The notes below the pieces were generated by a model, which worked only from the letters and a program-made list of their open reading frames with translations, made no database searches and was not told the origin of the DNA. Below are positions 1 through 8,158 of a stretch of DNA of 64,000 nt, one piece after another. The stretch is from Hydrogenophaga taeniospiralis (GTDB lineage: Bacteria > Pseudomonadota > Gammaproteobacteria > Burkholderiales > Burkholderiaceae_C): contig NZ_JAHBAG010000001.1 in assembly GCF_020510445.1 (NCBI RefSeq), positions 1,340,501 through 1,404,500 on the forward strand. The letters are read 5' to 3'. Each line of letters opens with the position of its first letter. Position 1 is the first letter of the stretch. The translations under genes and the position numbers were made by a program.

Positions 1-911
1 TCTGTTTTGGCCTCTTGCAAACTGCTGCTGTACTCCTGATAAGCAAAAATCAAAAAGATCAGCAAGAAGCTAATCAACTTGATTACGTCGTCTTGCCGAT
101 GACTCAGTAAACCCTTTTGACCAGGATCATTGTTTGGCTGTATTTGCCCATCCGGGCCAATCCCGATCCAAGAAAACTGATCTTCAACGCCCTCTTTTCC
201 GAGAATCTTTGCCAGTGCAGCAGCAGAGTTCCAATCGATGGTTGGCAATGCAATTTTTCTGAGCCCAAGATCCTTTTGAATGTCTTGAAGTACAGCAGCC
301 AGACTTACGACTTCATTGGGTACTTTCCATTGATTGCTGATGCTTTCAAAATCTTTCAAATACCTCTGAGTAGTACTTCCAAGATTAAGGCTCTCAAAAA
401 CCTTGGAAGTTTGAACGTGCGATTCTTCTAGCCTTTTTGCCCAGGTTGCTGCCGCAGAGCTAAGCGATGCAGTCTTTTCAAACACGCTGGCCATTTCAGT
501 TGCCCGGGCACCCAGAGATGCAAAATCTTTAAGCATCCGTTGAGTAGAGTCATCGACCATCAAACTCTGGCGGATGCTCTCGATGGGCATCATCATTTTT
601 CTCATGCTCTCCTGCCCGGCTTTGTACACCTCTTGCCACTTATTTATCGACTGCATTGCCGTCGCGTCCTCAGACACCATACTTTGAATTTGAGAAACCA
701 AACTGACAGCAGGAAGCTGTGCCAATCTAATTTCTTCGGCCAACCGAGCGTAGGCAGGCGCCTGTGAAATTTCCCTGACGTGTTTGGACAGGGCATCCAT
801 TTGAGCCGTTGCACCAAGCCAAGCTGTGCGATCCTTTTCGATTTTCGCAAGCTCTCGGGCTAAGAGACCTACGGAACTAGATGTCAGGGATTTCTCAATA
901 GCTGGATGCAT
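1..911 (-). CDS. Unknown protein with a predicted C-terminal membrane segment, 3' end cut by the window edge
   Basis: An open frame of 303 codons runs without a stop from an ATG at 911 to the left edge, so the gene is real-looking but incomplete. I do not recognise the family. The first ~220 residues are polar, rich in Ala, Ser, Gln, Lys and Met, and look mostly helical or coiled-coil (for example the KKMMMP-like Met run near residue 105). A hydrophobic stretch near residues 280-293 (LISFLLIFLIFAY) suggests one membrane segment. Codon and base use is clearly less GC-rich than the genes after 5281, as in the neighbouring accessory genes. It is divergent from the NdpA/RelA-SpoT pair. Function unknown; a membrane-anchored partner of that pair is only a guess. 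Confidence 0.7.
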   Translation of the reverse strand, partial: MHPAIEKSLTSSSVGLLARELAKIEKDRTAWLGATAQMDALSKHVREISQAPAYARLAEEIRLAQLPAVSLVSQIQSMVSEDATAMQSINKWQEVYKAGQESMRKMMMPIESIRQSLMVDDSTQRMLKDFASLGARATEMASVFEKTASLSSAAATWAKRLEESHVQTSKVFESLNLGSTTQRYLKDFESISNQWKVPNEVVSLAAVLQDIQKDLGLRKIALPTIDWNSAAALAKILGKEGVEDQFSWIGIGPDGQIQPNNDPGQKGLLSHRQDDVIKLISFLLIFLIFAYQEYSSSLQEAKT

Positions 912-1232
912 GGTGGAGTGGTGCTGAAAAGATGAAACTCAGAAGCCTAAAAATGCCTCCCAGAAAACGTATTTCACCCCAGTTCGTTGGTGTTTGTATA
1001 CCCCCACCATCTGCCATATTTGCCAAAGTCTGTTTAATGGGATGACCTTGTAGACAGAAGGCCCCCAGAGGAGCCCTCGATGGCGGCGGTAGTGGTAGCA
1101 CCTCAGCCTGAAAACCAGTTGCCATGGCGCAGCATCGCGCTTTCAAACGGTTGCACTCGTCATCCGTCCAGTACGATGGCGGCAGGCGATGTGGCCTCGG
1201 CCGCATCAGGGAGTAAAAAACAAGACCGCATC
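912..1232. other. Divergent intergenic region
   Basis: About 320 bp separate the two divergent accessory genes, and both promoters should lie here. The sequence is mixed in composition, with a TATACA-like hexamer on the minus strand near 994-999 that could serve the leftward gene, but I cannot place a convincing -35. The NdpA reading frame stays open upstream to an ATG at 1080, so part of this stretch could be coding if translation starts earlier. Confidence 0.4.
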
Positions 1233-2330
1233 ATGTCCTTTGAAAACCTGTCCATTGGCCGCCTGATCATTCATGAAGTTTTTGCACGGGGCCCTGACAG
1301 AGCCCTTGTTCAGCCGAACTACGGCAACCAACTTTTAGTGCTGCCACAAGAGGCACGAGACGCCCTTCAAGCCCGCATCACCAACGCACTGGGTCAGTCC
1401 TCGCACGGTGTGGAGATGTCGATCCGGGACTTTGGTGCAGAGAGCACGTGGAAAATTTCAAAGGTGCTGATCGAGTCGCAAGGCAACGATCAGCTGTTCG
1501 TGAACCTCTCTCAAAGCATCGCGACAAAGCTTGCTGTTGCTCAGGGCAACCGAACGATCCCTGGTGGCATCGTGGTAGTGATCGAGGGCACGTGCGGCAA
1601 CCCCTCCCGCTCGTTCATGTGCATCATCAAAGCTGAGCCACACGGGGGGTTCACCAAGCGGCAAGCCAACGGACAGCTGACACTCGAATACATCAAAGAG
1701 TTGATCCTCACGCCACAGGCAAAGCTCTACAAAATTGGGGCCTTCCTTCGGAAAGATCCCCAGGCTGCGACGGTGCAAAACCCCACGCACGGTTGGCACG
1801 CCTTCATCTTTGATGATCTGATCACGCAGGGCAACAAGCTGACCGCTGCACAGTATTTTTATGAAGCATTCTTGGGCCTCGAATTTCCCTCGAACAGTGC
1901 TTTTCAGACCAAGCAGTTTCATGCACTGACCAAGGACTTCATACGAAACGCCAACATCGATGCAGAGAAGAAACTGGATCTTTTGAACGCACTGACCACG
2001 TACTTGAAAGTTGATCAGGCCGCCACGATTCAAGTGGACGTGTTCTCACAAAATTACCTCGTTGACCCCGTGCTGCAAGACGCCTATACGGCACACATGC
2101 AGCAGAAGGACTTTCCACTCACCGCCATTCACAAGGACCTCTCAGAAGTCCAGTCCCAGCTGCGGCTGCGAAAGCTCACCTTCGGGCACGACATCAAGCT
2201 CACAGCACCGGCCTCGAACTTCGAGGACTACATTCGGATTGAATCGATCGATGGTGATGCCGATCCGCAAGGAAACGTGCCAAAGTGGACGCTGATCACG
2301 GTCCGTGATCACATCAGAGACCAAGAGTGA
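1233..2330 (+). CDS. Nucleoid-associated protein, NdpA/YejK family
   Basis: The 365-residue product carries the family's typical block around residues 118-140 (EGTCGNPSRSF followed by IIKAEPHGGF) and has the usual length of NdpA/YejK proteins, which bind DNA and associate with the nucleoid in gamma-proteobacteria. I start at the ATG at 1233 because homologues begin close to an M-x-F-E-N-L-like sequence; the frame is open back to an ATG at 1080, which would add 51 low-complexity residues. The stop overlaps the GTG start of the next gene (GTGA), so the two are translationally coupled. Stand-alone NdpA genes of this type are frequent on genomic islands. Its role here is inferred to be linked to the RelA/SpoT partner. 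Confidence 0.8.
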   Translation: MSFENLSIGRLIIHEVFARGPDRALVQPNYGNQLLVLPQEARDALQARITNALGQSSHGVEMSIRDFGAESTWKISKVLIESQGNDQLFVNLSQSIATKLAVAQGNRTIPGGIVVVIEGTCGNPSRSFMCIIKAEPHGGFTKRQANGQLTLEYIKELILTPQAKLYKIGAFLRKDPQAATVQNPTHGWHAFIFDDLITQGNKLTAAQYFYEAFLGLEFPSNSAFQTKQFHALTKDFIRNANIDAEKKLDLLNALTTYLKVDQAATIQVDVFSQNYLVDPVLQDAYTAHMQQKDFPLTAIHKDLSEVQSQLRLRKLTFGHDIKLTAPASNFEDYIRIESIDGDADPQGNVPKWTLITVRDHIRDQE

Positions 2331-3316
2331 ACGAGCAAGAAATCCTTGAACGATGGGAGAAGGAGTCCCCGTTCTACAAGGCATGGGCCGACCTCATCGG
2401 TCAAAAAATCGAAGAGCGGCTGCTGCCCCGTATCGAGCCCACACCACTGAGCTACTTTTTGAAGGTGGAGATGAAGCCGCGCCTCAAAGGCAACACGAGC
2501 TTGATCGACAAGGCCCTCTACCGCAGCAAGCCCTATAAGGACCCATACGACGACATCACGGACAAAGTGGGCATGCGGTATGTGGTGCTGCTGACCTCAC
2601 ACATCAAGGAGTTTGAATCGATCATCGAGAGCCAAGAATGCGCAGCGTTTTGGTTCTGGTCCAAGGACAAGGATTACGAGGCTGAGAAGCTCTCCAAGCC
2701 TCTCGAATTCGCGTATCAGTCCGTGCACTACGTGCTGCGGCCACAACCTGGCCTCGCTATCGATGGACAACCGCTGCCCGAAGGAGTCGCATGTGAGGTG
2801 CAGATCCGCACGCTCTTGCAGCACGCTCACAGTGAGCTGACACACGACACGATCTACAAGCCAAAGACCAACGCTCAACCTTCGGTCAAACGTACGGTTG
2901 CAAAAAGCATGGCCTTGATCGAGGCCACGGACGAGTTCTTTGAGCAGGCGATGACGGATCTGGCCAAGGCGAATGCACCACAGCATCAGCTCTTGGAGTA
3001 CCTCTCTACTGCTTATAAAAACGGCACGGGCATTACCCCCGGACAAGAGCGATCCAACCAGTTGGTAGTTGACGCCCTCATGGAGCTACTTCCAGAAAAT
3101 CCTGTCGATCGAATCGAGGAGTTCTTGGTCTCCAAGAACTACATTTTTGATCGGATTAAAGAGCAAAAAGGGCAGCGGCACTTTTTCAATCAACCCGCCG
3201 TGCTTCTAGCGTATTTTCTTTCCGACAAGTCGCCTGCCCAAACACGCGATATCTGGCCCATAGACTCAAATGATCTAGCCAAGGTTTTTAGCGATCTTGG
3301 TAAAAAATTTGAATGA
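2327..3316 (+). CDS. Stand-alone RelA/SpoT (nucleotide pyrophosphokinase) domain protein
   Basis: The 329-residue product has a complete synthetase-type RelA/SpoT domain at about residues 40-180. Visible motifs are the ATP-side R52-L-K54, the metal-binding DITDKVGMR (residues 76-84), E127 with YQSVH (130-134), and EVQIRT (157-162) followed by the H-x2-Y-K end at 173-178. There is no HD hydrolase, TGS or ACT domain. About 145 extra C-terminal residues are of unknown type. Such proteins transfer pyrophosphate from ATP to GTP/GDP (alarmone synthesis), to ATP, or to tRNA (toxSAS toxins); the sequence alone does not tell which. GTG start at 2327 overlaps the NdpA stop. The low-GC context points to horizontal transfer. 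Confidence 0.8.
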   Translation: MNEQEILERWEKESPFYKAWADLIGQKIEERLLPRIEPTPLSYFLKVEMKPRLKGNTSLIDKALYRSKPYKDPYDDITDKVGMRYVVLLTSHIKEFESIIESQECAAFWFWSKDKDYEAEKLSKPLEFAYQSVHYVLRPQPGLAIDGQPLPEGVACEVQIRTLLQHAHSELTHDTIYKPKTNAQPSVKRTVAKSMALIEATDEFFEQAMTDLAKANAPQHQLLEYLSTAYKNGTGITPGQERSNQLVVDALMELLPENPVDRIEEFLVSKNYIFDRIKEQKGQRHFFNQPAVLLAYFLSDKSPAQTRDIWPIDSNDLAKVFSDLGKKFE

Positions 3317-3383
3317 CTTTCCCTCCAACAGATAGCTCTCTAACCTTCTGAGCTTATTCTTTTGATGAGCAAAGCTTGAAGGG

Positions 3384-3387
3384 CTAA
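3384..3387. repeat. Left target-site duplication (CTAA)
   Basis: CTAA directly precedes the left inverted repeat of the IS element and is repeated exactly at 4560-4563. It fits the YTAR target preference known for the IS5 subgroup. Confidence 0.85.
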
Positions 3388-4559
3388 GGAAGGTCTGCAC
3401 AACACCCGCCGCGGCGTGAGTTGATGCATGTGATTTCAGATGGCGACGATTTCAGGCACGCTGGGTGCGTTTGAGGGCCGAGTTCACCAGGTCTTGCACC
3501 CCTCTGGCGGCCCGCAGACGCACTCATCCCCGCATCTCCTGCAGCAACGTGCGCCGCACCATCCACAGATTGGACAGCGCAAACAGCGTGTGCAACTGCG
3601 CGGTGTTCTTGGCCAATCCCCGGTAGCGCACCTTCACATGCCCGAACTGGCGCTTGATCACCCGGAACGGGTGTTCAACCTTGGCCCGGATGCGCGCCTT
3701 GGCCTGCTCCAGTTGGTCCAGGATCGCACCCATCGGCGTGCTCTTGTCCAGCACCTTGCGCTTGCCCGGTCGCATCGCCACATGCCAGTTGACCTTGATC
3801 TCTTGAGTCTCTTGCCGCTTGCCCACGCCTTGATAGCCCGAGTCGGCGAAGACATCGGTTTCGTCTCCGTGCACCAGCGCGTGCGCCTGCGTCACATCGT
3901 TGACGTTGGCCGCCGTGCCCACCACCGTGTGCACTAGGCCCGAGTCCGCATCGACCCCAATGTGCGCTTTCATCCCGAAGTGCCACTGGTTGCCTTTCTT
4001 GGTCTGGTGCATCTCGGGGTCGCGCTCGCCGCTGCTGTTCTTGGTCGAGCTCGGTGCAGCGATCAGCGTGGCATCGACCACCGTGCCGCTCTTCAAAAGC
4101 AATCCCTTGGCCGCCAGCGTGGCGTTGACGGTAGCCAGGATCTGCAAGCTCAGGTTGTGGGCTTCGAGCAGGTGGCGAAAGCGCAGGATGGTGCTCTCGT
4201 CAGGCAGGTTGTCTTCGCCGGCATCCAGGCCCACGAACTCGCGAAACAGCACCATGTCGTACAGCGCCTCTTCCATCGCCGGGTCCGAGAGGTTGAACCA
4301 CTGTTGGATGAAGTGGATGCGCAGCATGGTCTCGACCGCAAACGGTGGGCGACCGCCCTTGGCGCCAGGAGCCGGTGCGTGCGGCGCGATCAGCGAAACC
4401 AGCTCGGCCCACGGCACGACCAGGTTCATCTCGTCGAGGAACTCGCGCTTGCGCGTGCGCTTGGTCTTGCGCTCGAATCCGCTCTCGCCCAGGCTCATTT
4501 GCTTCATGCCGTCACTGTCTCACATCGGGCCGGGGGCGCCGGGGTTTTGCAGACCTTCC
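3388..4559 (-). mobile_element. Complete IS5-family insertion sequence (1172 bp)
   Basis: The ends are imperfect inverted repeats: GGAAGGTCTGCACAACA on the left and GGAAGGTCTGCAAAACC read inward from the right end. The element carries one transposase gene on the minus strand. A 4-bp CTAA duplication flanks both ends. All parts are intact, so this looks like a recent, potentially active insertion, 71 bp downstream of the RelA/SpoT-domain gene stop. Confidence 0.92.
3524..4507 (-). CDS. IS5-family transposase (DDE)
   Basis: The 327-residue product is a full-length DDE transposase of the IS5 subgroup. The N-terminal half contains the DUF772-like region (FAVETMLRIHFIQQW, residues 56-70). The catalytic triad is visible as D145 in GTVVDATL, D222 in FADSGYQG and E278 in AKVEHPFRVIKRQFG. 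It starts at an ATG about 50 bp inside the right end of the element. No frameshift is seen, so it should be functional. It moves the element by cutting and joining at the terminal inverted repeats. Confidence 0.95.
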   Translation of the reverse strand: MKQMSLGESGFERKTKRTRKREFLDEMNLVVPWAELVSLIAPHAPAPGAKGGRPPFAVETMLRIHFIQQWFNLSDPAMEEALYDMVLFREFVGLDAGEDNLPDESTILRFRHLLEAHNLSLQILATVNATLAAKGLLLKSGTVVDATLIAAPSSTKNSSGERDPEMHQTKKGNQWHFGMKAHIGVDADSGLVHTVVGTAANVNDVTQAHALVHGDETDVFADSGYQGVGKRQETQEIKVNWHVAMRPGKRKVLDKSTPMGAILDQLEQAKARIRAKVEHPFRVIKRQFGHVKVRYRGLAKNTAQLHTLFALSNLWMVRRTLLQEMRG

Positions 4560-4563
4560 CTAA
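4560..4563. repeat. Right target-site duplication (CTAA)
   Basis: Exact copy of the CTAA at 3384-3387, immediately outside the right inverted repeat. Confidence 0.85.
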
Positions 4564-5176
4564 GCATACCGTCCGGTAAATTGGGGGAAGCTCAGTGTGC
4601 TCTCGCGGGAGGAAGAACATCTGGAGTAGGTGCGTTAGAGCGCCGCGTGCGCGCCAAACAGTGGGCTGCAACGTCTTCAGCACTCTCACGAGCTGACACT
4701 CAACAGCTGTGGTTGCTTTGGCCTGGATGACCGAAATGTGGCGAAGACTGCGGACTTAGCTTTACATCCCCAACGTCGGCAATCGCTGCGCAACGGTCCT
4801 AGCCGCCGGGGCATCGACCAATCAAAGTATGTTGGCATCTCCAGTGCAACGGAACAGACTTCGGATGTAGCCTTTTCATCGGACGCTACCAAAAGCGGCT
4901 GTAAATTGGTACTCTTTCGCATGCACCCATGTGATCGTTACGCGTAGATTTGGCTGCAAGGCCCTTTGTGCCGGAATTTTTCTGAAAACGCGTGGCGTTG
5001 CTGGTCCGGCTAGCTGGCTGTAGGTTCGATACGAAGCTGCGTTTTGGTAGTCTAGGAGGTGTGGACTCATGAACCCACACATTCAAGGGCGGACTGTTGA
5101 TCTCCTCGCTCTATAAGTGGCTTCTATCCACAGTTTTTGGTGGGCATAACCGTTCTGATTTTCCCGATCCCTGATG
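4564..5176. other. Gene-free stretch between IS element and DUF3422 gene
   Basis: About 600 bp in which I see no convincing gene. Short open frames exist (for example minus strand 4686-4922) but have no recognisable product, no ribosome-binding site and no conserved motif. It may be decayed DNA at the boundary of the accessory region. The last part (from about 5120) begins to show inverted repeats that lead into the hairpin pair described next. Confidence 0.5.
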
Positions 5177-5240
5177 CCACGTCGATCCCCAAGGACGTGG
5201 CCTTGCACCCGCCCGACCCCCGGTCCGGCGGGTTTTTTTT
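5177..5240 (+). terminator. Tandem hairpins ending in a T-run (terminator or attenuator)
   Basis: A 7-bp stem CCACGTC/GACGTGG (5177-5183 with 5194-5200) is followed by a stem ACCCGCC/GGCGGGT (5207-5213 with 5227-5233) and eight Ts (5233-5240). This is a textbook intrinsic terminator on the plus strand. No plus-strand gene ends just upstream, so it either ends a small RNA or works as an attenuator in the leader of the DUF3422 gene, which starts 41 bp later. Confidence 0.7.
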
Positions 5241-5280
5241 GCCGCGGCGGTGCGCGGCACAGCCGGCACAATCGGGCCCC

Positions 5281-6618
5281 ATGGACACCACCTCCACCGG
5301 CGCCGCCACCCCCCACCGCCTGCCCGCCAGCGACCCGCAGCGCGAGCTGCTGCACAACGAGGTGCACGCGCGCCCGCCCGCGCGCATCCGCCTGCCCACG
5401 CTGGTCACCTACGTGGCGGTCTTCAACGAGGACGTGACGCGCGAACAGGAGTGTGAACAGCTGCGCCGGCTGCCCGGGCAGGACGCGCTCACCGTGGACG
5501 ATCTGCAGGGCAACTTCCTGCGGTTGCGCCTGCCTGGCTACACGCTCAAGTGGGAGCGCCACACCGAGTTCACCCGCTACTCCATCGTGCAGGCGCTGCC
5601 CGAGGGCTGCGGCCTGGGCACCCGCGAGCCCGACCTGCTCTCGCACATCGCCACGCCCCCGGGCTGGCTGCAGACCATTCCCGGGCGCACCTTCGCCGCC
5701 ATCCAGCTCGCCATGGTGGTCGGCGAGCTCCACCCGCTGAGCGACGGGCTGGCGCAGGCCCGCACCTGGCTGGGCGAGCACACCGTGGTGGCGTCGCTCA
5801 TGGGCAACAACGGCCACTCGGTGGCCGTGACCGACTTCTGGCTGCGGCCCGGCGGCTTCGAGCGCATGCTGGTGATCGCGCCCGAGGACACCTCCGAAAC
5901 GCGCGCCGGGCGCATCGTCTCGCGGCTGTTCGAGCTCGAAACCTACCGCCTCATGGCCCTGCGCGCCCTGCCCGTGGTCAAGCAGCTCGCCCCGCTGCTC
6001 GCGGCCTCCGAGCGGCAGCTGGCCGACATCACGGCCCAGCTGCAGAACAAGAGCGCGTCCGACCAGGCGCTGCTCGACACCCTGGTCTCGCTGGCCGGCG
6101 GCGTGGAGCGCGCCACGGCCGAAAACATCTACCGCTTCTCGGCCACCCGCGCCTACGACACCCTGGTGGCCCAGCGCATCGCCGAACTGCGCGAACGGCC
6201 CATCCAGGGCACGCAGACCCTGGGCGAGTTCATGCAGCGCCGGCTCTCGCCGGCCATGGCCACCGTGGCCGCCACGGCGCAGCGCCTGGCCTCGCTCTCC
6301 GAACGCGTCACCCGCACCAGCGCGCTGCTGCGCACCCGGGTGGACATCGCCACCGAAGAGCAGAACCAGCAACTGCTGGCCAAGCTCACCAAAGGGCAGG
6401 AACTGCAGCTGCGGCTGCAGAGCACGGTGGAAGGCCTGTCCATCGCGGCGATCTCGTACTACGTGATCAGCCTGCTGCTCTACCTGGGCAAGGCCGGCAA
6501 GGCCGTGGGCCTGCCGATCAACCCCGAGATGGCCGCCGGGGCCTTGATCCCGCTGGTGCTGTGGGCGGTGTGGCGCACCACCAAGCGCATCCACGAGAAG
6601 CTGCACGCGGGGCACTGA
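5281..6618 (+). CDS. DUF3422 family protein
   Basis: The 445-residue product matches the DUF3422 family, common in proteobacteria and of unknown function. The N-terminal half holds the conserved start RELLHNEVHARPP (residues ~20-32). The second half is helical, with coiled-coil-like stretches, and ends in one or two hydrophobic segments (ISYYVISLLLYLGKAGKAV, then a segment with LIPLVLWAVW), so the C-terminus is probably membrane-anchored with a basic cytoplasmic tail. The ATG at 5281 is chosen because an in-frame extension upstream runs through the terminator. It is followed about 100 bp later by the Rieske gene. Confidence 0.85.
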   Translation: MDTTSTGAATPHRLPASDPQRELLHNEVHARPPARIRLPTLVTYVAVFNEDVTREQECEQLRRLPGQDALTVDDLQGNFLRLRLPGYTLKWERHTEFTRYSIVQALPEGCGLGTREPDLLSHIATPPGWLQTIPGRTFAAIQLAMVVGELHPLSDGLAQARTWLGEHTVVASLMGNNGHSVAVTDFWLRPGGFERMLVIAPEDTSETRAGRIVSRLFELETYRLMALRALPVVKQLAPLLAASERQLADITAQLQNKSASDQALLDTLVSLAGGVERATAENIYRFSATRAYDTLVAQRIAELRERPIQGTQTLGEFMQRRLSPAMATVAATAQRLASLSERVTRTSALLRTRVDIATEEQNQQLLAKLTKGQELQLRLQSTVEGLSIAAISYYVISLLLYLGKAGKAVGLPINPEMAAGALIPLVLWAVWRTTKRIHEKLHAGH

Positions 6619-6719
6619 GGCCACTGCGGCCTGAACCATCGACGGCGCGCCGGCTCCAACGCTGGCGCGGCGCTGGCCGCTGGCCGGTGCCGCACGCCTT
6701 CAACCCACAGGAGCGCGCC

Positions 6720-7337
6720 ATGAGCACCCACACCTTTCCTTCGCTGGCCCCCGATGCGGCCGGACACGACGCCGAGCGCCGCACCTGGCTGCGGCTCGCC
6801 ACCTCGCTCGGTGGCGTGGCCACGGTGGGCGTGGCCGTGCCATTCGTGGCCAATTTCGCGCCCAGCGAGCGCGCCAAGGCGCAGGGCGCGCCGGTCGAGG
6901 TCGACATCAGCGACGTCGCCCCCGGCGGCCTGAAGACGGTGGAATGGCGGGGCAAGCCGGTGTGGATCCTGCGGCGCACGCCCGACATGCTGGCCGCGCT
7001 CGAACAGACGGCCGATCTGGCCGACCCGGCGTCGGAGCGGGAACAGCAGCCTCCCTACGCCGCCAACAACGTGCGCTCCGTGAAGCCCGAGGTGCTGGTG
7101 GTGGTGGGCATCTGCACCCACCTGGGTTGCTCCCCGACCAACCAGCCCGCCAGTTCGGACAACCCGAGCCTGCCGGCCGGCTGGAAGGGCGGTTTCTTCT
7201 GCCCCTGCCACGGCTCGACCTTCGATTACGCCGGTCGGGTGTTCCGCAACAAGCCGGCCCCCAGCAACCTGGAAGTGCCGCCCTACCGGTTCCTGGCCGA
7301 CAACCGCTTGTTGATCGGTGAGGACGGCCAGGCCTGA
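6720..7337 (+). CDS. petA: Rieske iron-sulfur protein, cytochrome bc1 type (orphan)
   Basis: The 205-residue product has the layout of the Rieske subunit of ubiquinol-cytochrome c reductase: an N-terminal twin-Arg-like region and one membrane anchor (residues ~25-47), then the [2Fe-2S] domain with CTHLGC (132-137) and CPCHGS (161-166), which supply the two Cys and two His ligands. A GGAG site lies 8 bp before the ATG. In related genomes petA normally heads petABC, but no cytochrome b or c1 gene follows here; the next gene is convergent. It may be a second copy, or have been separated from its partners. The symbol names the family, not a proven bc1 role. Confidence 0.85.
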   Translation: MSTHTFPSLAPDAAGHDAERRTWLRLATSLGGVATVGVAVPFVANFAPSERAKAQGAPVEVDISDVAPGGLKTVEWRGKPVWILRRTPDMLAALEQTADLADPASEREQQPPYAANNVRSVKPEVLVVVGICTHLGCSPTNQPASSDNPSLPAGWKGGFFCPCHGSTFDYAGRVFRNKPAPSNLEVPPYRFLADNRLLIGEDGQA

Positions 7338-7384
7338 GCCGGTGGTGGGCCGGGCACGCGCCAGCGCCGCGAGCGAGCGGGCGC

Positions 7385-8158
7385 TCAGCTGCACCCGTTG
7401 TGCTGCTTCCAGGTCGCTTCGTGGCCGATCGCCTTGGCGAAGGCCGGCACCTGGCAGCGTTCGGCTTCCGCCTTGGGGTCGGTGGGCGCACCGGCCACGG
7501 GCTTGAGACCCATGTCCTCCAGCGTCGCCATGTCGTCGAAGCCACCCAGCGGGCCGGTCTCGTCCACCCAGCCCTTGGCCAGCGTGAGGGCGCCCACGAA
7601 CAGCACCAGCACGGCCGCCTGGGGCAGGGCGATGCCCCAGCCTGGGCGCCGGGCCGGCACCTCGCACACGCCGCCAGGGCAGAGCTGTGCTTTCTCGCGG
7701 TTGAAGACGTTGTAGAGCTTGCAGCCCAGGCAGATGCCGAAGGCGGTCTCGAAGAACATCAGCGTCAGGCAGCTGGCGCAGACCAGCATGTTCACCGGGC
7801 CCATGAAGCGGTTGAGCACCATCAGGTACAGCATGGCGATGCCCAGCAGCAGGCCCAGGCCCCAGGCGAAGCGCTTTTGCGGCGCGCCCACCCATTCGGG
7901 CGTCTGGTGGCGCACGATCCAGCCGCCCACGATCATGCTGGGCGCCCAGCGCGGGTTGAGCATGCGCAGCGTCATGTCGATCAGGAACACGATCACGAAC
8001 AGGCGCGTGGGCTGGTAGTTGGCCGTGAGCAGGGCGTTCATGAAGGACACCACGGCGGGGAAGAACAGCAGGCCGGCGGCGGCGCGCACCGTGCGCTCGT
8101 TGACCACGCGCACCGGGTAGCCGTCCACGGTTTCGCCAAACTGGAACAGGTTATTCAT
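7385..8158 (-). CDS. DUF4395 family membrane protein
   Basis: The 257-residue product fits the DUF4395 family: four predicted membrane segments between residues ~28 and ~205, with a conserved Cys pair region (CASCLTLMFFETAFGICLGC, about residues 127-146) and a second Cys motif, CPGGVC. Two further Cys sit in the C-terminal tail. The Cys content suggests redox or metal interaction but no activity is established. It is convergent with the Rieske gene and transcribed from the gap at 8159-8390, where I see no other gene. Confidence 0.75.
   Translation of the reverse strand: MNNLFQFGETVDGYPVRVVNERTVRAAAGLLFFPAVVSFMNALLTANYQPTRLFVIVFLIDMTLRMLNPRWAPSMIVGGWIVRHQTPEWVGAPQKRFAWGLGLLLGIAMLYLMVLNRFMGPVNMLVCASCLTLMFFETAFGICLGCKLYNVFNREKAQLCPGGVCEVPARRPGWGIALPQAAVLVLFVGALTLAKGWVDETGPLGGFDDMATLEDMGLKPVAGAPTDPKAEAERCQVPAFAKAIGHEATWKQHNGCS

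Noticed and set aside
1080..1232. Extended N-terminus for the NdpA protein
   Set aside because: The extra 51 residues are low in complexity and do not resemble the family start; the ATG at 1233 fits better, though the extension cannot be excluded.
4686..4922. A 78-codon minus-strand frame after the IS element
   Set aside because: No ribosome-binding site, motif or neighbour supports it. Possibly decayed repeat DNA.
5023..5033. GGTTCGATACG, resembling a tRNA T-loop
   Set aside because: No acceptor stem, anticodon stem or CCA-proximal pairing could be assembled around it.
5083..6639. A 518-codon minus-strand frame opposite DUF3422
   Set aside because: It mirrors the clearly coding DUF3422 frame and has low-complexity Gly/Arg/His composition.
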